Below, in pieces: positions 25,355-33,734 of a DNA stretch of 55,385 bases. The position numbers and the translations under genes were made by a program. Source of the DNA: an uncultured Oscillospiraceae bacterium (GTDB lineage Bacteria; Bacillota; Clostridia; Oscillospirales; Oscillospiraceae); the NCBI GenBank assembly GCA_947624985.1, contig CANQMO010000019.1, positions 1 to 55,385 of the forward strand. Reading direction: 5' to 3'. Under the pieces are notes generated by a model that was given only the letters and a program-made list of their open reading frames with translations, had not been told where the DNA came from and ran no database searches. Within the stretch, counting starts at the first letter, position 1. Each line of letters begins with the position of its first letter.

Positions 25355-25428
25355 AGCGGTCAAAAAACTTGTTTTTTGACAAGCTCAAGCCGCCCGACTG
25401 CAAACGCAGCCGGGCGGCAACTGTTTTT
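25355..25428. terminator. Bidirectional terminator between yesL-like gene and mrp
   Basis: Two hairpins are present. The first is GTCAAAAAAC-TT-GTTTTTTGAC framed by GAGC/GCTC (25355-25385). The second is a GC-rich stem GCCGCCCG-CTGC-AAAC-GCAG-CGGGCGGC (25389-25418) with CTGTTTTTCC after it. They serve the convergent genes on both sides. Confidence 0.75.
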
Positions 25429-25435
25429 CCCCTTA

Positions 25436-26254
25436 TCAGATGTTCTGGGCGAACTCCCACAGGCGGGACACATCCACGTCCTCCACCTTGCCGCTGTCGC
25501 AGGCGGCGGCGACGGTGGGATCCAGGGGCAGGCTTACGGTATTGCCCACGCCGAGGCGCATGCCCTGCTCCTCCACATGGCTCTCCCCGAAGATGTTCAG
25601 CTTCTGGCCGCAACAGGGGCACTCATACCAGGCCATGTTCTCCACAAGGCCCAGCACGGGCACATGCATCATCCCGGCCATATTCACGGCCTTCTCCACG
25701 ATCATGCCCACCAGGTCCTGGGGGGTGGTCACCACCACCACGCCGTTCACCGGCAGGGACTGAAACACCGTCAGCGGCACGTCGCCGGTGCCGGGAGGCA
25801 TATCCACGAAAAGATAGTCCAGATCGCCCCAGATCACGTCGGTCCAGAACTGTTTGACCGCCGAGGCGATGATGGGCCCCCGCCAGACCACCGGATCCGT
25901 CTCGTTGTCCAGCAGCAGATTGATACTCATGACCTTGATCCCGTCCCGGCTCTCCAGAGCGGGCATGCCCTTGTCGGTACCGTAGGGCCGGCCATGGACG
26001 CCGAAGGCCCTGGGGATGGAGGGGCCGGTGATGTCCGCGTCCAGCACGCCCACCTTCCTGCCGCTTTTGGCCGCGCACACGGCCAGAAGGCTGGTGACCA
26101 TGCTCTTGCCCACGCCTCCCTTGCCGCTGACCACGGCGATGACCTTCCCCACCCGGGAAAGCTCGTTCACCGGCTCCAGAAGGCTCTCCGGGGCCGTGCG
26201 CTGGGCGCAGTCCACGCCGCAGCTCTCGCAGTTATGATCGCAATTTTCAGCCAT
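25436..26254 (-). CDS. mrp: Mrp/NBP35-family Fe-S cluster carrier ATPase
   Basis: 272 residues of the Mrp/ApbC P-loop ATPase family, which carries and delivers Fe-S clusters. It has an N-terminal cysteine motif (CDHNCESCGVDC), deviant Walker A GKGGVGKS, VLDADITGPSIPRAFG, FVDMPPGTGDVPLT and the bridging CPCCG motif near residue 210. The start is supported by GGAG on the minus strand. A TATACT -10 box (26292-26287) lies upstream. Many rubredoxin and flavodiiron genes nearby fit a cell rich in Fe and Fe-S proteins. Confidence 0.95.
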   Translation of the reverse strand: MAENCDHNCESCGVDCAQRTAPESLLEPVNELSRVGKVIAVVSGKGGVGKSMVTSLLAVCAAKSGRKVGVLDADITGPSIPRAFGVHGRPYGTDKGMPALESRDGIKVMSINLLLDNETDPVVWRGPIIASAVKQFWTDVIWGDLDYLFVDMPPGTGDVPLTVFQSLPVNGVVVVTTPQDLVGMIVEKAVNMAGMMHVPVLGLVENMAWYECPCCGQKLNIFGESHVEEQGMRLGVGNTVSLPLDPTVAAACDSGKVEDVDVSRLWEFAQNI

Positions 26255-26327
26255 TTTTCATCCTCGCTCCCGTATGTTCCTGTCGTAGTATAGTTTGGCG
26301 GTCAGGCCGCGTTTTATGACGATCCTC

Positions 26328-26975
26328 TCATCGCTCCATCACGAGCCTTGTCCGGACCGTGCCCGGCTCCGGCGGAGCGAAGCCGCCGCAAAGCCGCTTC
26401 CACAGCAAGGCCAGCACCCCGAAGCCCACCGCCGTCAGCACCAGCGCGCGCACCAGCGGCCAGTCCCCCCACAGCTCCGTCAGCAGGATATTGGCCGCTG
26501 CCACGGTGAACGCCCCCAGGAAAAGCCATTTCCAGTTTTTCCGCCGGAAAAGCTCCCGGAGCTTTTTGTGGGGAAACAGCAGTTTGAACGCCAGGGCGAA
26601 CACCCCGGCCAGGACGGCGAACTGGATGAGAAAGCCCCCCAATAGGGTCCACACCGGCCCTGTCGCCGTCAGCAGTGCGGAGGGGATGGCCCCCACCGCC
26701 CACAGGGGCAGCAGACAGGCCGACTTCACCGGCCCGGACCGCCGGATGAACCGGGCCCGGAGCTGATCCCGCCGGCTCATGCGCTCCGTCTCCACCGCCT
26801 CCGCCAGCACCTCTGTAGGCTCCAGATACTCCGGCGCCTGCTCGATCTGTGAGACGGGGAGCTCGCCTTTTTCCAAAAGCTCGTCCAGCGTGCAGCTGTT
26901 GTGCACGCCCACCCCGGCGGCCAGCGTCACCGCCACCATGCCAGCGGCCAGCTTCTTTTTCTTCACCTGTCTCAC
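26328..26975 (-). CDS. Hypothetical membrane protein with signal-like N-terminus
   Basis: 215 residues starting at GTG. A lysine-rich N-terminus with a hydrophobic stretch (KKKKLAAGMVAVTLAAGVGV) is followed by an acidic linker (residues 28-68) and three to four hydrophobic segments (KSACLLPLWAVGAIPSALL, LGGFLIQFAVLAGVFALAF, WLFLGAFTVAAANILL, LVLTAVGFGVLALLW). I do not recognise a family. An alternative frame (26314-27009) is a Gly/Arg-rich shadow. A -10 box TATACT lies about 20 bp upstream of the start. Confidence 0.7.
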   Translation of the reverse strand: MRQVKKKKLAAGMVAVTLAAGVGVHNSCTLDELLEKGELPVSQIEQAPEYLEPTEVLAEAVETERMSRRDQLRARFIRRSGPVKSACLLPLWAVGAIPSALLTATGPVWTLLGGFLIQFAVLAGVFALAFKLLFPHKKLRELFRRKNWKWLFLGAFTVAAANILLTELWGDWPLVRALVLTAVGFGVLALLWKRLCGGFAPPEPGTVRTRLVMER

Positions 26976-27033
26976 CTCGTTCTCTCTTGTACAAACGGAA
27001 GTATACCACAGATCCCCCGGGATGAAAACCCCG

Positions 27034-27870
27034 TCACCGGGCGGCCTGCTCCAGCATGGTCCGGACCCGCTCCCCCAGCTCTCTGGTGGAGCCGGCGGCC
27101 ACCTCGTCGGCGCCGATACACCCGCACAGGTCGATGGTCACGTCCGTGATCCTCCAGGGGACGTTTTCGTGTATCCGCTCCGTGCCGTCGATGGCGGCCA
27201 CCAGGATAGGCGTGCCCGCCTGTTTGGCGATCTTGAACACCGCGTTGTGGAACGGCAGCATTTCCGCCGCCTTACTGCGTGTCCCCTCCGGGTACACCCC
27301 CACGTTCACTACGTCCCGCCTGAGCAGGTCCGCGGCGGCGTGAATGGTCTCCACGGCCTTGCGGGGGTCCTCCCGGTCAATGACCAGGAAGTTGGCCCGG
27401 TGGATGAGCCGCACCAGCGGTATCTTCATATTCTCCGGCTTTGTGATGAAGGCCACGTCCACGCCCCTTTGCCGCAGGGCCCAGACGGTGGCGATGGGGT
27501 CATAGTTGGACCGGTGGTTGCCCACCAGAAGGAACCGGCCAGCGGGGATGTTCTCCCAGCCGGTGGTGTGGATACGCAGCCGCCCCACCCGGCACAGCAG
27601 GCCGATGATACCCACCACGATCTTCCGGGTGAAGGGGTGATCGTCCGGCACGGGTCTGGAGAGGTCCACCGTCAGAGACAGCAGGAACACGCCCACGACC
27701 CACAGCACCACCAGCGCCGCCGTCCAGGCCGCGAAAAACCCCGCGAACACCGGCACGTTGATCCAGCCGGGCCGCCGGACGAGCCATGTACACACCGCCG
27801 CCGCCACCAGCGCCAGGGCGTATACGGGCCGGAGCAGCCGGTCCAGCCCATCCTCCCGTCTGCCGCGCAT
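27034..27870 (-). CDS. PlsC-like 1-acyl-sn-glycerol-3-phosphate acyltransferase
   Basis: 278 residues. Two membrane segments come first (VYALALVAAAVCTWLV, ALVVLWVVGVFLLSLTV), then the acyltransferase motifs NHRSNYDP (the HX4D catalytic pair), FLVIDREDP and VYPEGTRSK, and a final domain. The family transfers an acyl chain to lysophosphatidic acid in phospholipid synthesis. The frame is open to 28065, but GAGGTGAGGACG before the ATG at 27870 and the promoter at 27927-27899 decide the start. It is divergent from the flavodiiron gene. Confidence 0.92.
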   Translation of the reverse strand: MRGRREDGLDRLLRPVYALALVAAAVCTWLVRRPGWINVPVFAGFFAAWTAALVVLWVVGVFLLSLTVDLSRPVPDDHPFTRKIVVGIIGLLCRVGRLRIHTTGWENIPAGRFLLVGNHRSNYDPIATVWALRQRGVDVAFITKPENMKIPLVRLIHRANFLVIDREDPRKAVETIHAAADLLRRDVVNVGVYPEGTRSKAAEMLPFHNAVFKIAKQAGTPILVAAIDGTERIHENVPWRITDVTIDLCGCIGADEVAAGSTRELGERVRTMLEQAAR

Positions 27871-27898
27871 CGTCCTCACCTCTTTCCCGGTTTTCCCT

Positions 27899-27927
27899 AT
27901 TGTAACACAATTCGCTCCGCCCGGCAA
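27899..27927 (-). promoter_or_regulatory. Promoter of the acyltransferase gene
   Basis: On the minus strand TTGCCG (27927-27922) is followed after 17 bp by TACAAT (27904-27899). The -35 element and start of the spacer (TTGCCGGGCGG) and the -10 with its flank (TACAATAGG) recur before the surface-protein gene at 34883. Confidence 0.7.
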
Positions 27928-27941
27928 CGGGTGACATGCCC

Positions 27942-27970
27942 TTGCAATTGAACGGCAATATGGATATAAT
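27942..27970 (+). promoter_or_regulatory. Strong promoter of the flavodiiron gene
   Basis: TTGCAA (27942-27947), a 17-bp spacer and a perfect TATAAT (27965-27970). It overlaps head-to-head with the acyltransferase promoter, so the two may be co-regulated. Confidence 0.85.
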
Positions 27971-28015
27971 AGGTTCATAGTGAACAGCAAAATTTGCCAT
28001 AGGAGGAAACCCCTT

Positions 28016-29866
28016 ATGTATTGCACCAAAAAGGTGACCGACGCCATCAGCTGGATCGGCGGCAACGACAGGCGTATCAGCCTTTTCGAGAACGTCTATC
28101 CGGTCCCGGCCGGGGTCAGCTACAACTCCTATTTCGTGGACGACGAGCAGACCATGGTGCTGGACACCGTGGACCGGGCGGTGCGGGACGTGTTTTTTGA
28201 GAACATCCGCCACCTGCTCCACGGGCGGGAGCTGGACTGGCTGGTCGTGGACCACATGGAGCCGGACCACGCCGCCACCATCGAAGAGCTGGTAATGCGC
28301 TATCCTCAGGTGAAGATCGTCTGCAACCAGAAGATCGCTGTCATGATGAAGCAGTTTTTCACCTTTGACGTGGACAGCCACCTGCACCTGGTGAAGGAGG
28401 GCGACACGCTGTGCACCGGCAGCCACACCTTCACCTTCGTCATGGCCCCCATGGTCCACTGGCCGGAGGTCATGATGACATACGAGACCACCGGGAAGAT
28501 CCTCTTCTCCGCGGACGCCTTCGGCTCCTTCGGGGCCCTGAACGGCGGTATCTTCGCCGACCAGATAGAGCGGTTCGACATGGCCGAGGCCCGCCGGTAC
28601 TACACCAATATCGTGGGCAAGTACGGCAACCAGGTCCAGGCGGTGCTGAAAAAGGCCGCCGGGCTGGATATCGCCATGATCTGCCCCCTGCACGGCTATG
28701 TGTGGCGGCGGAACATCGGGGACTTTCTGGACAAGTACGTCCACTGGAGCGGCTACACGCCGGAGGACCGGGAGGTGCTCATCGCCTACGCCTCCGTATA
28801 CGGCCACACGGAGAACACCGCCGAGATCATCGCGGCGCGTCTGGCGGAAAAGGGCGTGCGCTCGGCGCTGTATGACGTGTCCGTGACCCACCCGTCCTAT
28901 ATCGTGGCGGAGGCCTTCCGGTGCAGCCACATCGTGTTCGCCTCCACCACTTACAACGCGGGCGTGTTCGTGAATATGGAGAACCTCCTGCACGACATCG
29001 CCGCCCACAACCTGCAAAACCGGACGGTGGCCTTCGTGGAGAACGGCTCCTGGGCCCCCACGGCGGGCAAGCTCATGGCGGGCATTCTGGCCCCGCTGAA
29101 CAACATGACGATCCTGGACGCCTCCCTCACAGTCCGCTCCGCCCTCAAGGCGGAACAGATGGAGCAGCTGGACGCGCTGGCGGAAGCGGTGGCCGCATCG
29201 GTCCGGGAGGCGGACGAGGCCGCTCACGCCAGACCCAGCAAGGCCCCCGGCGCTGTGGACAGCGCCGCCGTCCGCGCCCTGTCCTACGGTCTTTTCGTTC
29301 TGACCGCCAGGGAGCAGGACAAGGACAACGGCTGTATCATCAACACCGTCCAGCAGGTCACCGGCTCCCCGCTGCGCATTTCCATCGCGGTGAACAAGGA
29401 GAATCTGACCCACGACATGGTGATGGATACCGGCGTGTTCAATGTTTCCGTGCTGACCACCGCCGCGCCCATGGAGGTGTTCCAGCACTTCGGCTTCCAG
29501 TCCGGCCGGACGGCGGATAAGCTGGCGGGTTGGGCCTTCTCCGCCCGCAGCGCCAATGGCCTGACCTACCTGACCCGGTTCGTCAACGCCTTTATCTCCG
29601 GCAAGGTGACCCAGACGGTGGACTGCGGCAGCCATACCCTGTTCATCGCGGAGGTGACGGAAGCGCGGGTCCTGTCCGACGAGCCCAGCGTCACCTATCA
29701 GTACTACTTCGACCACATCAAGCCCCGGCCCCCGGTGCTGGAGAAGAAAAAGGGCTTCGTGTGCAAGATCTGCGGCTACATCTACGAGGGCGACGAGCTG
29801 CCCGCGGACTTTGTGTGCCCGCTTTGCAAGCACGGCCCCGAGGACTTTGAGCCTCTGGACCAGTAA
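28016..29866 (+). CDS. Flavodiiron protein fused to flavin reductase and rubredoxin
   Basis: 616 residues; start chosen by AGGAGG ten bases before the ATG. Residues 1-245 are the metallo-beta-lactamase diiron domain with the ligand set HMEPDH, MVHWPE, ADAFGSF and CPLHGYVW. Residues about 250-395 are a flavodoxin domain (IAYASVYGHTENTAEIIA). Residues about 415-560 are a flavin-reductase-like domain (SYGLFVLTAREQDKDNGCII). The end is a rubredoxin (CKICGYIYEG, CPLCKHGPEDF). The chain can carry electrons from NAD(P)H through flavin and rubredoxin to the diiron site, reducing O2 or NO in the cytoplasm. A free rubredoxin gene follows 23 bp later. Confidence 0.95.
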   Translation: MYCTKKVTDAISWIGGNDRRISLFENVYPVPAGVSYNSYFVDDEQTMVLDTVDRAVRDVFFENIRHLLHGRELDWLVVDHMEPDHAATIEELVMRYPQVKIVCNQKIAVMMKQFFTFDVDSHLHLVKEGDTLCTGSHTFTFVMAPMVHWPEVMMTYETTGKILFSADAFGSFGALNGGIFADQIERFDMAEARRYYTNIVGKYGNQVQAVLKKAAGLDIAMICPLHGYVWRRNIGDFLDKYVHWSGYTPEDREVLIAYASVYGHTENTAEIIAARLAEKGVRSALYDVSVTHPSYIVAEAFRCSHIVFASTTYNAGVFVNMENLLHDIAAHNLQNRTVAFVENGSWAPTAGKLMAGILAPLNNMTILDASLTVRSALKAEQMEQLDALAEAVAASVREADEAAHARPSKAPGAVDSAAVRALSYGLFVLTAREQDKDNGCIINTVQQVTGSPLRISIAVNKENLTHDMVMDTGVFNVSVLTTAAPMEVFQHFGFQSGRTADKLAGWAFSARSANGLTYLTRFVNAFISGKVTQTVDCGSHTLFIAEVTEARVLSDEPSVTYQYYFDHIKPRPPVLEKKKGFVCKICGYIYEGDELPADFVCPLCKHGPEDFEPLDQ

Positions 29867-29889
29867 ATAAAAAGTAGGAGGACAAAAAG

Positions 29890-30045
29890 ATGAAATACGT
29901 TTGCGACCTGTGCGGCTGGACCTATGACGAGGCCGCCGGCGATCCGGAGCACGGTATCGCCCCGGGCACCAAGTGGGAGGACCTGCCCGCTGATTTCGAG
30001 TGCCCCCTGTGCGGCGCGGGCAAGGACAGCTTCTCTCAGGAGTGA
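29890..30045 (+). CDS. rd: Rubredoxin
   Basis: A 51-residue protein ([20 protein letters not shown] at the start). It has the two CxxC knuckles CDLCG and CPLCG that bind one iron, and the usual [18 protein letters not shown] core. AGGAGG lies eight bases before the ATG. It is 23 bp downstream of the flavodiiron fusion and very likely co-transcribed, providing an additional soluble electron carrier. Confidence 0.97.
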   Translation: MKYVCDLCGWTYDEAAGDPEHGIAPGTKWEDLPADFECPLCGAGKDSFSQE

Positions 30046-30064
30046 GCCGCCCGACCGGCGCGAA

Positions 30065-30092
30065 CGGGCCTGCCGCGTATGCGGCAGGCCCG
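30065..30092 (+). terminator. Perfect GC-rich hairpin after rubredoxin
   Basis: CGGGCCTGCCGC-GTAT-GCGGCAGGCCCG, a 12-bp perfect stem, lies 20 bp after the rubredoxin stop. No T-tract follows directly; the structured repeat copy 2 begins four bases later. It may protect the mRNA 3' end. Confidence 0.55.
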
Positions 30093-30096
30093 CAGA

Positions 30097-30232
30097 CTGT
30101 CAAAGAAGGGATAAACGGGAGCGAAGCCCGGTCAGGGCGAGCCGCGCGGCATTCCCGCGCGTGAAGTCAAAAGCCGCAATACAACAGGCTTTTGACTTCC
30201 TGCCGGCGGGATTCACTTCCGCCGGGCAGTTT
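30097..30232 (+). repeat. 136-bp structured repeat family R, copy 2
   Basis: The same unit as 25212-25347: CTGTCAAAG at the left, GCAGTTT at the right, with the 13-bp stem at 30163-30175 / 30187-30199. Differences between copies cluster in the stretch after the first 11 bases and in the loop of that stem, while the stems themselves are unchanged. That pattern argues for a conserved structure. It again lies between a plus-strand gene and a convergent minus-strand gene. Confidence 0.8.
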
Positions 30233-30242
30233 CAAAAAGAGA

Positions 30243-30275
30243 TCCGGCGCGGTCAAATGACCGCGCCGGAACGCT
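30243..30275. terminator. Bidirectional terminator between rubredoxin and surface-protein genes
   Basis: TCCGGCGCGGTCA-AA-TGACCGCGCCGGA (30243-30270) is a 13-bp perfect stem. It is followed by ACGCTTTTTC on the plus strand and by TCTCTTTTTG on the minus strand. Confidence 0.88.
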
Positions 30276-30289
30276 TTTTCTTATGTCAT

Positions 30290-33200
30290 TCAGGTCAACG
30301 CGCCGGAGGCGTTGAAGAAGTACCACTGGTCGCCGATCCTTACCCGTCCGGTGGCCATGACGCCGTTGGCGTCCAGGTAGTATTTCTTACCATTGTTCTC
30401 CAGCCAGCCGGTCTGCATGACGCCGTCGGCGTTCAGGTAATGCCACTTGCCGCTCACATACACCCAGCCTCTGAGCATGACGCCGTCCTGATTGGTGTAG
30501 TACCAGTTGTTGCCGGTCTTTACCCAGCCGGTGACCATGGCGCCGCTGCCGCTCAGGTAGAACCGGTGTCCGCCCTTCGTCTGCCAGCCGGTCAGCATGA
30601 CGCCGTCCTCGTCCAGCAGATACCAGACGCCCTTGTCCTTGACCCAGCAGTTCTGCTGCATGGCCCCGGAGCCGTCCATCCAGTACCACAGGTTGCCCTG
30701 CTTCAGCCAGCCGGTGACCATGGTGCCGCTGGCGCTCATGTAATACCGCTTTCCGCCTACCGTCCGCCAGCCGGTGGCCATCCTGCCGTCCGCGTCCATG
30801 TAGTACCAGGTGTTGTTCACATACTCCCAGCCGGTCTGCATGGCGCCGCTGGCGTTCAGATAGTACCAGGCCGTGCCCTGTCTCAGCCAGCCGGTCTGCA
30901 TGACGCCGTCGGCGTTGGAATAATACCAGACGCCGCCCACATCGTACCAGCCGGTAGCCATCCTGCCGTCCGTGCCCAGGTAATACCACTGCCCTTTCAG
31001 CTGCACCCAGCCTCTGAGCATGATGCCGTCCTGATTGGTATAGTACCAGCCGTTGCCGGTCTTTACCCAGCCAGTGACCATGGCGCCGCTGGCGCCCAGG
31101 TAATACCGGTACGAGCCTATGGTCCGCCAGCCGGTGGCCATCCTGCCGTCCGCCTCCAGGTAATACCAGGCGTTGTTCACCTGCTTCCAGCCGGTGACCC
31201 TGGTGCCGTCCGGGTTGGTGTAATACCAGTTGCTGCCCTGCTTCACCCAGCCGGTGACCATAATGCCGGAGGCGTTGAAATAATAGCTCTTGCCGGCGAT
31301 GGTCTGCCAGCCGAGCGCCATCGTTCCGTCGGCGCGCAGATAATACCAGGCGTTCCCCAGTTGCAGCCAGCCGGTCTTCATCAGGCCGTCCGTGCTGAAC
31401 CAGTACCACGCGTTGCCGATCTTACACCAGCCGACGGCCATAGCGCCGGAGGAGCCGAAGTAGTACTGCCTGCCCTGGACCCGGTACCAGCCGGTGGCCA
31501 TCTTGCCGGTGCTGTCAAAGAAGTACCATGTGCCACTCAGATTCAGCCAGCCGGTGACCCGCTGACCGTTGCGGACGTAGTACCAGCTCCCGTGGTCCTT
31601 CATCCAGCCGGAGGTACCGGACGCGATCTTCTGGCGGATAACGACGGTCACGCCCGTATTGCCCGTCTCGGTGGGCGTCACGGTGAAGCTCTTCTCGTTG
31701 CCGGACACCGCCGTCACGGTGCAGCCGGAAGCGGCCGCCACCTCGTAACCGTTCCAGCCCACCGTGACTATGAAGGACTTGGGGGCCGCGAACTGGCGGG
31801 TGCAGGCGCTCATGATGTCATGAGCATAATCTCCTGCGTAGCCCGGGATGTCGATCGTGGCGGGGCAGTTGGAGTCGTTCACCACGTTCATGGTGACCGT
31901 GCGGAGCGCTTCCCCGACAGCGATGGTGATGCTTGCCGTCTGACCGCCGGTCACGACGAGAAGATACTCCGCGTAGAGATTGATACCCTCAGCGACATAG
32001 CGGGTCAGGATCGCCGTGCAGCCGCTGGAGGTGCTGGAGATGGTAAAGCCGCTTTTCACCAGCACATAGCCCGAACCCTTGATCGTGCCGCCGCTGGCCA
32101 GGTAGCTCCCGCTGGGACAGCCGCCCACGCTCGTGACCAGAGCGCCGGGATCACCCAGCGCGATCAGCGTCACGTCCGTGGCGTACACCGCTGTGACCGT
32201 GACGGACACGGCGTTGTCATCCACCAGGATGGTGTAGTAATTGCCATCGGCTCCCGTCACGGCGCCGCCCACCACATGGGGCACATAGCCCTCGGCCATA
32301 TGCACCTCAAAGCTCTGGCCGGCCAGGGCATAGGTAGGCTTGCTTGTAAAGCCCTGATCCGCGACATACGTCACCCTGATACGGGCAGGAGCCTGCTGGC
32401 TGCTCTGGCCGGTGGTGACGGTCATGGAGGCGCCTTCGCCCACCACGACGGTGTAATCCTTCACGACCTCGCCGTCATAATCAAGGCTGTACTCCGTGCC
32501 GACGATGGTGCCGCCGGTCACCGACAGATAGGCGTTGGCGTCCGTCGTATATGTGATCACCTGGCCGGGGACGGCGGTCCTCGGCACATTGCCCTGGATA
32601 TAGTGGCTGGCGTCGTTGTAAGTAATGTTCACCTGGCCCACGATCTCCACCGTGACCGCCCCGTCCGCGGCGCCGGAGAGCCAGCCGTCATAGACGGTCA
32701 GACTGTCACCGGAATACTCTGCGCTGTCCCCGGCACTGGCCGCCCGGACGGTATAGCCGCCGGACAGGCTGATGGCGAAGGTGACCTCATCGACGCTCGT
32801 GCAGTAGCAGCTGAAGGGCGTGCCCTTCTGGGCCGCGGCGGTGACGTTCGTCCCGCCGGTGGTCAGGCTCCGGAGGGCACTGACCGCACCGGTGAAGGTT
32901 ACCGACATGGCCTTAAGCGGTGCGATGGTCACCGTGGCGGCGCTTTCAGCCCAGATATCCAGTTTATAGGTACTGGGATCATAGCTGCCACCGCCATCAG
33001 AGACCGTAGCGCCGTAGCCCGGCTGAAGCTGAAGCACCAGGTTTCCCCTCTGATCCGCCGCTATGCTGCTGACCGTCTTGCTGGTTTTCGCATCGTTGGT
33101 CTTATCCTCAGACCCGACCTTGAAGAGCGCGATCTTATCCGTATCACCGGCGAATGTAATGGAAAGCTCGCCCGAAGCCAGGGTAACGATGCCGTTCTCC

Positions 33201-33616
33201 CCGTTCTCTATGGGCAACATCTCGTCCACGGTCTGGGGCTCGTCACCGGTCACCGGCTCGTCGGTGGTCTCCGGCTCGTCGATAGCTTCCGGCTCGTCGG
33301 TAGTCTCCGGCTCGTCGGTGGCTTCCGGCTCAACGGTAGCCTCCGGCTCGTCGGTAGTCTCCGGCTCGTCGGTGGCTTCCGGCTCAACGGTAGCCTCCGG
33401 CTCAACGGTAGTCTCCGGCTCGTCGGTGGCTTCCGGCTCGTCAGTGACTTCCGGCCCGGCAGACGGCGTGCCCGTGGGCTCGTCTGTCCCCTGAACCTCT
33501 CCAGAGTCAGGCTCCCCTTCCGGCGCCCCGGAGACACCCTCGGTGGCGAACGCCGTGACACCCAAGGACAGGATCATCAGTGTCGCCAGGAGCATGCTTA
33601 TTACGCGCTTCATCAT
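30290..33616 (-). CDS. Large secreted choline-binding-type surface protein with 22 wall-binding repeats
   Basis: 1108 residues. The signal peptide MKRVISMLLATLMILSLGVTAFA is followed by a Glu/Pro/Thr/Asp-rich linker built of EPETTDEPEA-like units (about residues 35-120). About 500 residues of beta-rich, Gly/Thr/Val-rich sequence come next (Ig-like or InlB-B-like). From about residue 665 to the end there are 22 units of 20-21 residues of the form NxWYYLNADGVMQTGW, the CW_binding/choline-binding repeat fold. Such proteins dock non-covalently on teichoic acid or wall glycans. No enzymatic domain is evident. The start has GGGAG upstream. A smaller relative follows on the same strand side (33735-34883). 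Confidence 0.9.
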   Translation of the reverse strand: MMKRVISMLLATLMILSLGVTAFATEGVSGAPEGEPDSGEVQGTDEPTGTPSAGPEVTDEPEATDEPETTVEPEATVEPEATDEPETTDEPEATVEPEATDEPETTDEPEAIDEPETTDEPVTGDEPQTVDEMLPIENGENGIVTLASGELSITFAGDTDKIALFKVGSEDKTNDAKTSKTVSSIAADQRGNLVLQLQPGYGATVSDGGGSYDPSTYKLDIWAESAATVTIAPLKAMSVTFTGAVSALRSLTTGGTNVTAAAQKGTPFSCYCTSVDEVTFAISLSGGYTVRAASAGDSAEYSGDSLTVYDGWLSGAADGAVTVEIVGQVNITYNDASHYIQGNVPRTAVPGQVITYTTDANAYLSVTGGTIVGTEYSLDYDGEVVKDYTVVVGEGASMTVTTGQSSQQAPARIRVTYVADQGFTSKPTYALAGQSFEVHMAEGYVPHVVGGAVTGADGNYYTILVDDNAVSVTVTAVYATDVTLIALGDPGALVTSVGGCPSGSYLASGGTIKGSGYVLVKSGFTISSTSSGCTAILTRYVAEGINLYAEYLLVVTGGQTASITIAVGEALRTVTMNVVNDSNCPATIDIPGYAGDYAHDIMSACTRQFAAPKSFIVTVGWNGYEVAAASGCTVTAVSGNEKSFTVTPTETGNTGVTVVIRQKIASGTSGWMKDHGSWYYVRNGQRVTGWLNLSGTWYFFDSTGKMATGWYRVQGRQYYFGSSGAMAVGWCKIGNAWYWFSTDGLMKTGWLQLGNAWYYLRADGTMALGWQTIAGKSYYFNASGIMVTGWVKQGSNWYYTNPDGTRVTGWKQVNNAWYYLEADGRMATGWRTIGSYRYYLGASGAMVTGWVKTGNGWYYTNQDGIMLRGWVQLKGQWYYLGTDGRMATGWYDVGGVWYYSNADGVMQTGWLRQGTAWYYLNASGAMQTGWEYVNNTWYYMDADGRMATGWRTVGGKRYYMSASGTMVTGWLKQGNLWYWMDGSGAMQQNCWVKDKGVWYLLDEDGVMLTGWQTKGGHRFYLSGSGAMVTGWVKTGNNWYYTNQDGVMLRGWVYVSGKWHYLNADGVMQTGWLENNGKKYYLDANGVMATGRVRIGDQWYFFNASGALT

Positions 33617-33671
33617 CGTTCATACTCCCTTCTGATGGATATCAGGATATGCGCTATGTAGAGCACTCTAT

Positions 33672-33700
33672 ATTGTAGTACTAATTTCGCCAATTTGCAA
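33672..33700 (-). promoter_or_regulatory. Promoter of the large surface-protein gene
   Basis: TTGCAA (33700-33695), 17 bp, TACAAT (33677-33672) on the minus strand. A small inverted repeat TAGAG-CA-CTCTA (33659-33670) lies at the predicted transcript start and could be an operator. Confidence 0.78.
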
Positions 33701-33734
33701 GGATTTCTTCTCCCCACTCCCCGCGGCAGGGGCC

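Noticed and set aside
26314-27009. 231-codon minus-strand frame overlapping the hypothetical membrane protein
   Set aside because: Gly/Arg/Ala-rich shadow; the 215-codon frame has a signal-like N-terminus and hydrophobic helices.
27500-30103. Long antisense open frame of 867 codons over the flavodiiron gene
   Set aside because: Composition-driven shadow of a GC-rich gene; it is His/Arg/Gly-rich without family motifs, and the opposite strand holds clear diiron, flavodoxin and rubredoxin motifs.
33245-33455. Tandem short repeats considered as a non-coding satellite
   Set aside because: They encode the Glu/Pro/Thr/Asp linker of the surface protein in an unbroken frame.
29924-33661. Plus-strand open frame of 1245 codons opposite the surface-protein gene
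   Set aside because: Its repeats (LHDAVGVQV-like) are the complement of the wall-binding repeats; no start signal, and it crosses the real terminator at 30243-30270.
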